From the NCBI GenBank assembly GCA_026989995.1, contig JALSIO010000753.1, positions 1 through 10,137 of the forward strand: a stretch of DNA of 10,137 nt. Direction: 5' to 3'. Source of the DNA: Myxococcales bacterium. GTDB lineage: Bacteria > Myxococcota_A > UBA9160 > JALSIO01. The notes beneath the pieces were generated by a model. It made no database searches and had not been told where the DNA came from. It saw only the letters and a list, made by a program, of their open reading frames with translations. This document shows, in pieces, positions 1 through 6,497 of this stretch. The position numbers and the translations under genes were made by a program. Each line of letters opens with the position of its first letter. Position 1 is the first letter of the stretch.

Positions 1-302
1 GGATCCGGGGCAAGCCGCTCCACCCGGACGAGGTCCGCGGGAAGATCCCGGGGCCAGAAGGCGGCGCGCACGGCCTCCCGTGCGGCCCGGGCCGGATCCT
101 CCCCACGCCAGGGCCGGGCAAGCGCCGCCGCCCGAGCCCCCTCTCCCACGGCCTGGGTCAGCACGATGCGCTCGAGCAGGTAGAAGCCGTAGTCGAGGCC
201 GCCGAGCAGGAGGGCGAGGACCACGGGCACCGTGAGCGCGAACTCGAGCGCCGCGGCGCCCCGCTCCGCGCGCCGGCCGGTGCCCCTGCGACCGGCCACC
301 AC
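1..302 (-). CDS. TadE-like pseudopilin, partial (C-terminus beyond window)
   Basis: About 100 residues are visible. An Arg-rich N-terminus is followed by GAAALEFALTVPVVLALLLG and then LDYGFYLLER. This is the TadE-type layout: a short basic head, a Glu-containing pilin-like segment (ALEFAL) and one transmembrane helix, with the rest of the protein periplasmic. TadE-family proteins are minor pseudopilins of the Tad/Flp type IVc pilus, processed by the prepilin peptidase and needed for fibre assembly. The chosen start is the GTG at 302, and a second GTG follows directly at 299. There is no clear Shine-Dalgarno, but the gene begins 3 nt after the Flp pilin stop, so translational coupling is likely. 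The family call rests on the N-terminal motif, since the C-terminal half is outside the window. Confidence 0.8.
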   Translation of the reverse strand, partial: MVAGRRGTGRRAERGAAALEFALTVPVVLALLLGGLDYGFYLLERIVLTQAVGEGARAAALARPWRGEDPARAAREAVRAAFWPRDLPADLVRVERLAPD

Positions 303-305
303 GGG

Positions 306-509
306 CTAGCGGCCGTCCCGGCTCTGGGCGATGCGGTCGCGGGTCTGTTCGACCCGATCGCTCATGGCGCCGAACAGGTCCTGGACCCGGTCGCCGAAGG
401 TCCCCACGGCGACGAGCAGCACCGCCCCCACGAGCCCGGCGATGAGCGCGTACTCCACCGCCGTCACCCCCCGGCGATCCCGCCTGAGTGCCCGAAGAAT
501 CCTGCGCAT
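306..509 (-). CDS. flp: Flp/Fap-type major pilin prepilin (Tad pilus)
   Basis: This 67-residue protein has the standard Flp prepilin layout. A basic leader ending RRG is followed by the cleavage site G14/V15, with VTAVEYALIAGLVGAVLLVAV as the mature N-terminus. Glu19 and Tyr20 (positions +5 and +6 after cleavage) form the Glu-Tyr pair typical of Flp pilins, and the hydrophobic helix runs to about residue 36. The C-terminus is short and charged. The product would be cut by the TadV-type peptidase and polymerised into adhesive pili. A strong Shine-Dalgarno (GAGGAGGG) lies 6 nt before the ATG. It sits 42 bp after the secreted calcium-repeat protein and 3 bp before the TadE gene, so all three may be one transcript. 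The secretion ATPase and other tad genes are not in the window. Confidence 0.93.
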   Translation of the reverse strand: MRRILRALRRDRRGVTAVEYALIAGLVGAVLLVAVGTFGDRVQDLFGAMSDRVEQTRDRIAQSRDGR

Positions 510-551
510 CGCTCTCCCTCCTCGCGGGCCGCCGCCCGCAGCCCCGCCCGG

Positions 552-2051
552 CTACTCGAAGGGCTCCTCGCTCCCGAATCGCGGGCGGAAGGTGGTGAAG
601 AAGTCCCGGAGCCCGACCGTGCCGTCCCCGTCGAAGTCCGCGGCTGCACAGCCGGGCGAGGTGGACGGGTCGAGGCCGATGCAGGGGCGGAAGCGCTCGA
701 AGAAGTCCCGGAGGCCGACCCGCCCGTCGCCGTCGAGATCGGCGTCGGCCACATCCGCGTATCCATCGCCGTCCGAGTCGCGCTGGTCCGGGTTGAAGGT
801 CGCCGCAGCATTGTCGAGCAGATCGGGGATGCCGTCGCCGTCGCCGTCCGAGGCGCCCTCGGCGGCAAGGAGCGTCACCGCCGGCCGGGTGCCGGGAAGC
901 CAGAGGTCCGAAGCCGGGGCCTGGCACGGCCGGCCCTCGTTCGGGTTGAACATCACGCCCACCGCCGGCCCGGTGGGGGCCACCAGCGCTCCCGTGGCCG
1001 CGTCGTCGCCGCACGGATCCGGTGCGAGCTCCCGGTATTCGCCCGGGTCCGACTCGTCCACCGGGCCACCGGCACCGGCGAGCGCCCTCTCGAGGACCTC
1101 CGCCGCCACGAGGGCCGCGTATCCGCTCTCGTCCGGGTCCGCCGAGAGGAAGTCTCCCCCGCCGACCACCAGGTTCCCGGCCGGATCCACTGCGAGGCTG
1201 TTCGCGCTCAGCACCCGCTCCGCGACCAGGGCTCCGGCCTCGAAGTCGAGCGGTGTGCCCGCGGCGATGGCCGCGGCCAGCTCGACGGCGGAGAAGGCGC
1301 GGATCTCCCCGGTCCGGCCTGTGGCGGGGTCGAAGCCGATGCCCACGAGGAGCGCCCCGTCGGTCGCCGAGCCCGGCCGGTGGACCACGGCCACGCCGCC
1401 CGAGCCCGCCGCGTCGAGGGGTCCTCCGGTCACGAGCGGCACGGGGGCGCCGCCGCCCTCCAGGTCGAGGAGCGACACCCCGGTGAAGGCGCTCAGCACG
1501 AGCTTGGATGTGCCGTCGAGCCACGCCGCGTCGAAGTACCCCACCGCGAAGCGGTCCACCTGGGGATGGGCGTCGAGCAGCGGCGGCGCCACCGGGTCGA
1601 GGATGGAGGTCGGAAGCACGAGCAGGTCGCGGGCGAAGCCGAGGCCGAGCGCGATGCGGCTGCCGTCCGGCGAGATCCGGACGAAGGAGGGGTCCACCGG
1701 ATCGGCGAGCCACGCCACACGGACGAAGCTGCTCGAGCCCCGCGCTCGCTGCAGGTAGAGGTCGCGGTCCACGAGCACGAGCGCGCGCCCCGCGAGCTCG
1801 AAGTTGCCCGCGAGGAGGCCGGTCTCCGGGAAGACCTCGACCGCGGCGAGGAAGCTCTCCGTGATCGGCGGAAGGTCGAAGCGCTTCGCGCTCGCGCCGT
1901 AGGAGTCGAGATCCCCGGCCGCGGCGCCTCCGGCCCAGACGAAAAGGAGCAGGAGGCCGGCCCGGAGCCGGCGGGTGCACCGATTCGGTGCCGCACCGCA
2001 CCCGACCCCCCAGGCGGGGGGCGCGTCGGCCTCCGCACGCGCTCGTCGCAT
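552..2051 (-). CDS. Secreted propeller-like protein with thrombospondin type-3 and dockerin-like calcium repeats, downstream of a B12 riboswitch
   Basis: The protein has 499 residues. A basic N-region is followed by the hydrophobic core LRAGLLLLFVWAGGAAA (29-45), a probable Sec signal with cleavage near 45/46. Residues 60-390 contain repeated strand-rich units, such as FVRISPDGSRIALGL (123-137) and SLAVDPAGNLVVGGG (285-299), that read like blades of a beta-propeller. The C-terminus holds a thrombospondin type-3 stretch (DGDGDGIPD at 402, DSDGDGYAD at 425). Two dockerin-like EF loops follow, DLDGDGRVGLRDFF at 438 and DFDGDGTVGLRDFF at 472, 34 residues apart. Calcium binding at the cell surface or outside the cell is expected. 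The ATG at 2051 has GGAG 5 nt upstream, and no other in-frame start is visible before the signal core. A cobalamin riboswitch lies directly upstream. The function is unknown; a cobalamin-binding surface role is only an inference from the riboswitch and the propeller-like repeats. Confidence 0.85.
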   Translation of the reverse strand: MRRARAEADAPPAWGVGCGAAPNRCTRRLRAGLLLLFVWAGGAAAGDLDSYGASAKRFDLPPITESFLAAVEVFPETGLLAGNFELAGRALVLVDRDLYLQRARGSSSFVRVAWLADPVDPSFVRISPDGSRIALGLGFARDLLVLPTSILDPVAPPLLDAHPQVDRFAVGYFDAAWLDGTSKLVLSAFTGVSLLDLEGGGAPVPLVTGGPLDAAGSGGVAVVHRPGSATDGALLVGIGFDPATGRTGEIRAFSAVELAAAIAAGTPLDFEAGALVAERVLSANSLAVDPAGNLVVGGGDFLSADPDESGYAALVAAEVLERALAGAGGPVDESDPGEYRELAPDPCGDDAATGALVAPTGPAVGVMFNPNEGRPCQAPASDLWLPGTRPAVTLLAAEGASDGDGDGIPDLLDNAAATFNPDQRDSDGDGYADVADADLDGDGRVGLRDFFERFRPCIGLDPSTSPGCAAADFDGDGTVGLRDFFTTFRPRFGSEEPFE

Positions 2052-2056
2052 GCGCG

Positions 2057-2141
2057 CTCCGTCTGCGGCCGCCTTCCGGCGGCTGCCCGCGTTCCGATTC
2101 CCGGGGGCCCGTCTCGTTCCGCGCGACAGACGAACCCGGCT
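2057..2141 (-). promoter_or_regulatory. Leader segment between riboswitch aptamer and start codon (candidate expression platform)
   Basis: This stretch lies between the aptamer and the ATG at 2051. It holds a perfect 6-bp hairpin, GCCGCC-GGAA-GGCGGC, with a GNRA loop at 2068-2083. It also holds two complementary hexamers, CGTCTG at 2127-2132 and CAGACG at 2060-2065. The second hexamer shares a base with the GGAG Shine-Dalgarno (2057-2060), so pairing would partly hide the ribosome site. No U-tract follows either helix, which favours translational rather than transcriptional control. The pairing scheme is inferred by eye and has not been computed. Confidence 0.45.
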
Positions 2142-2383
2142 GCGGCAGGCAGGTCTTCCGGCTTGCGACGACCGGCACGAGCCTTCCCAGCCGGCGGAGT
2201 CGCGCGCCTCGGCGCGTTCCCTCCCGGAGTCGGGACCCTCGCGCCCGCATCGCGGAACGCACGGTCCTCCTCTCCTGCGGCCAGTGACTCCTCTTCGTGC
2301 CGTCCGGGAGTCGTGCTCCCGCGGGGTCGCTCACGGCGGCGCGTCCGCGGCGGATTCTCACCGCCTTCCCTGACGCCTGCCGC
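2142..2383 (-). ncRNA. Cobalamin (B12) riboswitch aptamer
   Basis: Read on the minus strand, the segment carries the cobalamin riboswitch core in order. P1 is GCGGCAGG (2383-2376), pairing perfectly with CCTGCCGC (2149-2142). GGGAA follows at 2370-2366, then the P3 hairpin GGCGG-TGAGAAT-CCGCC (2365-2349) and the core GCGGACGCGCCGCCGTGAG (2348-2330). A hairpin CGGGAG-CACGA-CTCCCG spans 2321-2305. CACTGG (2286-2281) and TGGGAAGGC (about 2189-2181) come next, and the B12 box AAGCCGGAAGACCTGCC closes the element at 2164-2148. The box and the GGGAA/GAAT core closely match the Escherichia coli btuB leader. The arm between CACTGG and GGGAAGG holds about 85 extra nt compared with the short loop in E. 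coli. Binding of adenosyl- or other cobalamin normally represses the downstream gene, here the secreted protein at 552-2051. Confidence 0.93.
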
Positions 2384-2388
2384 CGACC

Positions 2389-2418
2389 TTTGTAGGCCAC
2401 GCCCGGGCCCCGTGTCAA
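2389..2418 (-). promoter_or_regulatory. Probable sigma-70-type promoter of the riboswitch transcript
   Basis: On the minus strand a perfect -35 box TTGACA (2418-2413) is followed after 18 nt by TACAAA (2394-2389), a four-of-six match to TATAAT. The -35 box contains the TGA stop of the upstream hydrolase gene. A start site about 7 nt beyond the -10 falls at 2381-2383, exactly where P1 of the riboswitch begins, which supports the assignment. It means the riboswitch gene need not depend on read-through from miaE and the hydrolase. Confidence 0.65.
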
Positions 2419-3326
2419 CGCGTCGCCGTCGCGACCTCTCCCCCGGCCGGGCGCACCCGCCGGAGATGATCGCGGACGGCCGCGAACCACGCGGACGGCG
2501 CCTCGAATTGGGGCTGATGGCCCGCACCGGGGATCACGACCAGCGCCGCGTCCGGAAGGGCCGCGGCCATCACCCGGGCCGGCTCGACGAAGGAGCGGTC
2601 CTCCTCGCCCACCAGCACCAGGCTGGGGCAGCGGATCTCCGGCAGGCGCGGAACCAGGCTCTCCTGCTCGACGATCTCGCGCCCGAGCTCCGCATAGGCC
2701 ACCGGGTCCATGGCCAGGAAGCGCCGGCGGTGACGCGCCCAATACCACGCCGGCCCCCGCTCGCGCTCGAGGCGCCGGTCGGCCGCCGTGCGCGTCGGAT
2801 CCTCGGCCGCCCGTGCCTGCGCCATCCGCTGCAGGCTCTCCATCCCCGCCTCCCGCGCCACGCGCCACGCGAGGCGGAAGGTCTCGAGCGGGAGGTCCCG
2901 AAGCGGACCGGGGGCCGTGTCCATGAGGATCAGCGAGGCGACCCGCTCCGGACGGGCGAGCGCCAGCCGCAGGGCGACCATGCCCCCCATCGAATGCCCG
3001 AGGAGATCGAAGCGTTCCGCCCCGAGCGCGTCGAGCAGCCGGAGCAGGTCCCCGGCGAGCCGCTCCAGCCGGTAGTCCTCCTCGCGCCCGGTGTTGGTGG
3101 ACTCGCCGTGGCCCCGCAGGTCCGGCGCGACAGTCCAGCCGAGCTCGCCGAGGGCAGGGAGGTGCTCCGCGAAGTCCTGCCGGTGGCCGGTGAAGCCGTG
3201 GACGAGGACGAGCGCGCGGGATCCGGTGCCCGCCTCGTCGAGGGCGATCGCGAGATCGCCGAGCGGGATCCGTCGGCTGCGGACCGCGCCCCGCGTGCCC
3301 GCTCCGCCTCCCTTCGGCTGCTCCAT
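2415..3326 (-). CDS. Alpha/beta-hydrolase fold protein
   Basis: This is a 303-residue hydrolase of the single-domain alpha/beta family, a usual length. Visible motifs, numbered from the chosen start, are the oxyanion-loop segment LVHGF (about 42-46), DLRGHGES (about 69-76), the nucleophile elbow GHSMGG with Ser112, the acid Asp243 in GEEDRSF, and His270 in GAGHQPQFE. The triad is complete, so an active esterase, C-C hydrolase or related enzyme is expected. No signal peptide is seen, so it should be cytoplasmic. AGGAGG ends directly against the ATG at 3335 but lies 9 nt before the ATG at 3326, so the latter is preferred; the longer form adds three residues. The gene follows miaE on the same strand after a short gap and may be co-transcribed. 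The substrate cannot be predicted. Confidence 0.9.
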   Translation of the reverse strand: MEQPKGGGAGTRGAVRSRRIPLGDLAIALDEAGTGSRALVLVHGFTGHRQDFAEHLPALGELGWTVAPDLRGHGESTNTGREEDYRLERLAGDLLRLLDALGAERFDLLGHSMGGMVALRLALARPERVASLILMDTAPGPLRDLPLETFRLAWRVAREAGMESLQRMAQARAAEDPTRTAADRRLERERGPAWYWARHRRRFLAMDPVAYAELGREIVEQESLVPRLPEIRCPSLVLVGEEDRSFVEPARVMAAALPDAALVVIPGAGHQPQFEAPSAWFAAVRDHLRRVRPAGGEVATATR

Positions 3327-3381
3327 CGACTCCATCCTCCTGCGCCGGAAGGCGCGCTGCCCGCTCCCGCGCCGGTCCGCA

Positions 3382-3957
3382 TCAGCAGTGCATCCGGACC
3401 CGGGGCGGGGCCTCGCGGAGGATCGCCGCCTCCGCCCGGGCGAGCTCCCCCAGCCGTGCCCGGAGGGCGTCCTCCGGAGCCAGGCGGGAGGCCAGCTCGA
3501 GGTAGAGGCCGTGGTGCCGGGCCTCCGATGCGAGCAGTCCGCGGTAGAGGGCCGCGAGCTCGGCGTCGGCCAGGGACTCGGAGAGCAGGCGAAAGCGCTC
3601 GCAGCTCCTCGCCTCCACCAGTGCGCAGCACAGCAGGCGGTCGACCAGCCGCTCGGGTTCGCGGGAGCGGCGGAGCGCGAGCAGCGACCGCATGTAGGGG
3701 CTCGGGGACTGGGGCCGGAAGGGAATGTGCCGCTCGGCGAGCACGCGGAGCATCAGCTCGAAGTGCGCGAGCTCCTCCCGCGCCACCTCCGCGAGCGGTT
3801 CCTGGAGGAAGCGGTGGTGGGGGTACTGCCCGAGCAGGTGCAGCGCGGTGGCGGCGGCCTTGCGCTCCAGATGGGCGTGGTCCAGCAGGAGCTCCGGCAG
3901 CGCCCCCTCGACCCGGGCCAGCCACGTCCGCCCGGTGGACGAGGCGAGGGAGAGCAT
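3382..3957 (-). CDS. miaE: tRNA-(ms2io6A)-hydroxylase, MiaE family
   Basis: This 191-residue cytoplasmic protein belongs to the MiaE diiron family, which hydroxylates the isopentenyl group of ms2i6A at tRNA position 37, using O2. The ferritin-like ligand pattern is complete: Glu31 in LLDHAHLERKAA, Glu62 and His65 in EELAHF, Glu115 in LVEARSCERF, and Glu145 and His148 in ASEARHHGLY. The length is normal. The start is the ATG at 3957, as no alternative in-frame start or Shine-Dalgarno is visible near it. The gene is divergent from the aldo/keto reductase (91 bp between starts), and the hydrolase gene lies downstream on the same strand. Its substrate requires MiaA and MiaB, which are not in this window. 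Confidence 0.92.
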   Translation of the reverse strand: MLSLASSTGRTWLARVEGALPELLLDHAHLERKAAATALHLLGQYPHHRFLQEPLAEVAREELAHFELMLRVLAERHIPFRPQSPSPYMRSLLALRRSREPERLVDRLLCCALVEARSCERFRLLSESLADAELAALYRGLLASEARHHGLYLELASRLAPEDALRARLGELARAEAAILREAPPRVRMHC

Positions 3958-4048
3958 GGCCCGAGTGTGGCGGGGTCGCGTCGGGGCAGCAAGCGGGGCA
4001 GCGGGCGGCAGGACCCGCCACCGGACCGGGCCCTGCTACGATGGCCGC
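3958..4048. promoter_or_regulatory. Divergent intergenic region between miaE and the aldo/keto reductase gene
   Basis: This 91-bp spacer must carry promoters for both directions. On the plus strand TACGAT (4037-4042) resembles a -10 box and ends 6 nt before the GTG at 4049, so transcription would start at or beside the start codon. No convincing -35 box was found at the right distance. Neither gene has a Shine-Dalgarno sequence here. Confidence 0.35.
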
Positions 4049-5005
4049 GTGGAGTACCGGCGTCTCGGGCGCAGCGGCCTCCGGGTCAGCGAGATCTCCC
4101 TCGGGTCCTGGCTCACCTTCGGCTCCGCGGTCGATGACGCCGCGGTGCGCGCCATCGTGCACCGGGCCTTCGACCTCGGAATCAACCTCTTCGACACGGC
4201 GGACGTCTACGCCCGGGGAGCGGCGGAGGAGTCGCTCGGGCGCGCCATCCGGGACCTCCCCCGGCACCACCTCGTCCTCGCCACCAAGTGCTTCTTTCCC
4301 ATGTCCGAGGATCCGAACGACCGCGGGCTGTCGCGCAAGCACCTCCGCGAGAGCGTCGAGGGATCCCTCCGCCGCCTCGGCACCGACTACCTGGACCTGC
4401 ACCAGTGCCACCGCCCCGACCCGGCGACCCCGCTCGAGGAGACGGTCGACACCTACCGGGACCTCGTGCGGCAGGGCAAGGTCCTCTACTGGGGGGTCTC
4501 CCTCTTCGAGCCCCACCGCATCGTGGCGGCCTGCCGGCTCGCCGAGGCGCGGGGCGGCGTCCGACCGGTCTCCAACCAGCCGCCCTACTCGATCCTCCGC
4601 CGCTCCATCGAGGCGGAGGTGCTGCCGGTCTGCTCCGAGGAGGGCCTGTCCCAGATCGCCTTCAGCCCGCTCGCCCAAGGCGTGCTCACCGGCAAGTACC
4701 GGGGCGGCCGGCGACCGCCCGGAACCCGTGCCGCGGATCCGGTGGCCGGGCGCTTCCTGGAGGCCTATCTCGAGCCCGGGGTCCTCGAACGCGTCGAGCA
4801 GCTCCTGCCACTGGCCGCCGAGCTCGGCCTCACGCCTGCACAGCTCGCCCTCTCCTGGTGCCTCCGGCACGCCGACGTCGCCACGGCACTCGTGGGAGCC
4901 ACCCGGCCGGAGCAGGTCGAGGAGAACGCCCGGGCCTCGGGCGTCCAGCTTCCCGAGGAGGCGCTCGCCCGCATCGACGCCCTCTTCCCGCCGCCCGGTG
5001 CCTGA
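4049..5005 (+). CDS. Aldo/keto reductase, Kv-beta/YghZ-like
   Basis: This 318-residue NADPH-dependent oxidoreductase has a full TIM-barrel length. It opens with the family signature YRRLGRSGLRVSEISLG. The catalytic tetrad is Asp49 and Tyr54 (FDTADVY), Lys80 (LATK) and His121 (LDLHQCHRPD). The strand segment VSNQPPYSILRRSIE and the C-terminal cofactor-binding segment ALVGATRPEQVEEN are also present. These features place it near the Kv-beta/YghZ-type reductases, which reduce aldehydes and ketones. The GTG at 4049 is chosen because the conserved MEYRRLG-type N-terminus begins there; there is no Shine-Dalgarno, so leaderless translation is possible. It is cytoplasmic and heads a five-gene run. 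Its 3' end overlaps the GMC dehydrogenase start by 8 bp. The substrate is unknown. Confidence 0.93.
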   Translation: MEYRRLGRSGLRVSEISLGSWLTFGSAVDDAAVRAIVHRAFDLGINLFDTADVYARGAAEESLGRAIRDLPRHHLVLATKCFFPMSEDPNDRGLSRKHLRESVEGSLRRLGTDYLDLHQCHRPDPATPLEETVDTYRDLVRQGKVLYWGVSLFEPHRIVAACRLAEARGGVRPVSNQPPYSILRRSIEAEVLPVCSEEGLSQIAFSPLAQGVLTGKYRGGRRPPGTRAADPVAGRFLEAYLEPGVLERVEQLLPLAAELGLTPAQLALSWCLRHADVATALVGATRPEQVEENARASGVQLPEEALARIDALFPPPGA

Positions 5006-6497
5006 CGCCCGCGCCGACGCGCGGCTGCCCTCGGAGTATCCGGTGGAGGTGGCGGTGGTGGGCTCGGGTGCCGGCGGGGCCGCGGCCGCGCTCGCGCTCG
5101 CCCGCGCCGGACGCGAGGTGCTCGTGCTCGAGGCCGGCCCGCGCGTGGGGACCCCGGAGTTCAGCGGGGTGGAGGCCGAGATGCTTCCCCGGCTCCTGCG
5201 CGCCTCCACCACTGCCGACCGCCACCTCGACCTCTACGCGGGGCACTGCGTGGGCGGCTCCACGGTGGTCAACGATGCGCTCTGCTGGCGCCCGCCACCG
5301 GAGATCCTCGCCCGATGGCACCGCGAGCGCGCGCTTTCCGAGCTCGCTCCGCACGCCCTCGCTCCCTTCGTCGAGCGGGCGTGGGCCGAGCTCGGCGCCC
5401 GCCCCACCGGCCGCCCCCACCTCTCCCGGAACGCCTTCCTGCTCGAGCTCGGGGCGCACCGCCTCGGGCTCGCCGCCGGCCCGGTACCCCGGAACGTGGA
5501 GGGTTGTTCCCGGCTCGGCCTCTGCAATCTCGGCTGCCCCACCGGCGCCAAGCAGTCGGCGCTCCGCCGGCTGCTTCCCCGCGCCGAGGCCGCCGGCGCC
5601 CGGATCGCCGCCGGCGCCCGGGTGACGCGGGTGCGGGTGGAGGGCGGCCGCGTCCGGGAGCTCGAGGTGCACCAGCGGGGGCCCGGGGAGGAGGCGCCCC
5701 GCCGCGTTCGCGTCCGCCCGCGCGCCGTGGTGCTCGCCGCCGGCGTGCTCGGCACGGCACCCCTGCTGATCGCGAGCGGCGTCGAGGCGCCCGGGCTCGG
5801 TCGGGGGGTGCAGGTCCACACGAGCGTGCAGCTCGCCGCGCGCTTCCGGGAGCCGGTGCATGCCTACTACGGCCCCACCATGGGCTTCGCGGTGACTGCC
5901 TTCTCCGACGTGGACGGCGGACCGGGACCCGGCTTCGTGGTGGAGAGCTGCGCCGGGCATCCGGCCCTCGCGGCGCCGGCCCTGCCCGGTCTCGGTGAGG
6001 AGCACGAGGCGCGCATGCGCGCGCTGCCCCACCTCGCGCGGTGTCTGGTCCTGCTCCGCGACCACCGCACCGGGCACTTTCGCCGGGATGGCACCCTCGA
6101 GCTCGCGCCCCACGCCGGAGACCTCGCCCGCCTCCGCGCGGGACTCGCCGCGGCGGCACGCATCTACCTCGCCGCCGGCGCCGTCGAGGTGCTGCTCCCG
6201 GTCGAGGGCCTCGCTCCGATCCGCGGCGAGCGCGACCTCGCCGCCTTCGAGGCCCGCACCCTCGACCCCATGGCGATGGGCTCGCTCTACGCAGTCCACC
6301 TCTTCGGCGGGGCCTCCCTCGCCGGCTCCGTGCGGCTCGGCCCCTGCCGGCCGGACGGCACGGTGCGGGGCGTGCGCGGCCTTCTCGTCGCCGACGCGTC
6401 GGGACTGCCCGGCAACCTCGGCGTGAACCCGCAGGTGACCATCACCGCCAACGCGCTGCGGGTCGCCGAGCAGGCGGTGGCGGAGGGCCACGCGTGA
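4998..6497 (+). CDS. FAD-dependent GMC dehydrogenase with three-cysteine Fe-S-type motif
   Basis: The protein has 499 residues. An N-terminal dinucleotide-binding site VGSGAGGAAAALALARAG (21-38) is followed by VLVLEAG with Glu45 to bind FAD. AGHCVGGST (81-89) is the second flavin segment. The catalytic pair of the GMC family appears as His434 (YAVHLFGG) and Asn477 (GVNPQVTITANAL). CSRLGLCNLGCPTGAKQS at 170-187 gives C170-x5-C176-x3-C180, the spacing that holds a [3Fe-4S] cluster in bacterial FAD-glucose dehydrogenase catalytic subunits. Electrons should therefore leave to a carrier rather than to O2. No signal peptide is present; the next gene supplies a Tat signal. The GTG at 4998 overlaps the reductase gene. 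A GTG at 5043 with GGAG 6 nt upstream would give a form starting right at the FAD motif. The substrate is an alcohol of unknown type. Confidence 0.9.
   Translation: MPDARADARLPSEYPVEVAVVGSGAGGAAAALALARAGREVLVLEAGPRVGTPEFSGVEAEMLPRLLRASTTADRHLDLYAGHCVGGSTVVNDALCWRPPPEILARWHRERALSELAPHALAPFVERAWAELGARPTGRPHLSRNAFLLELGAHRLGLAAGPVPRNVEGCSRLGLCNLGCPTGAKQSALRRLLPRAEAAGARIAAGARVTRVRVEGGRVRELEVHQRGPGEEAPRRVRVRPRAVVLAAGVLGTAPLLIASGVEAPGLGRGVQVHTSVQLAARFREPVHAYYGPTMGFAVTAFSDVDGGPGPGFVVESCAGHPALAAPALPGLGEEHEARMRALPHLARCLVLLRDHRTGHFRRDGTLELAPHAGDLARLRAGLAAAARIYLAAGAVEVLLPVEGLAPIRGERDLAAFEARTLDPMAMGSLYAVHLFGGASLAGSVRLGPCRPDGTVRGVRGLLVADASGLPGNLGVNPQVTITANALRVAEQAVAEGHA

Noticed and set aside
1..6. GGATCC at the very first base, considered as a cloning junction
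   Set aside because: The TadE reading frame runs straight through it and the same hexamer occurs elsewhere in the window, so there is no sign of an artificial junction.
524..539. Perfect 6-bp GC hairpin GCGGGC/GCCCGC between the secreted protein and Flp genes, considered as a terminator
   Set aside because: No U-tract follows it and the strong Flp Shine-Dalgarno lies directly after; it may only be chance pairing in GC-rich DNA.
331..1758. 475-codon open frame on the plus strand
   Set aside because: It is antisense to the Flp pilin and the secreted calcium-repeat protein, with Ser/Pro/Arg-rich low-complexity translation and no motif.
2930..5212. 760-codon open frame on the minus strand
   Set aside because: It runs antisense to the aldo/keto reductase and out of frame with miaE and the hydrolase, all of which have full catalytic motifs.
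1380..6497. Very long open frame of 1705 codons on the plus strand
   Set aside because: Only its last 499 codons (from 4998) are a real gene, the GMC dehydrogenase. The rest is low-complexity Arg/Pro/Gly translation antisense to, or out of frame with, recognised genes, as expected in high-GC DNA.
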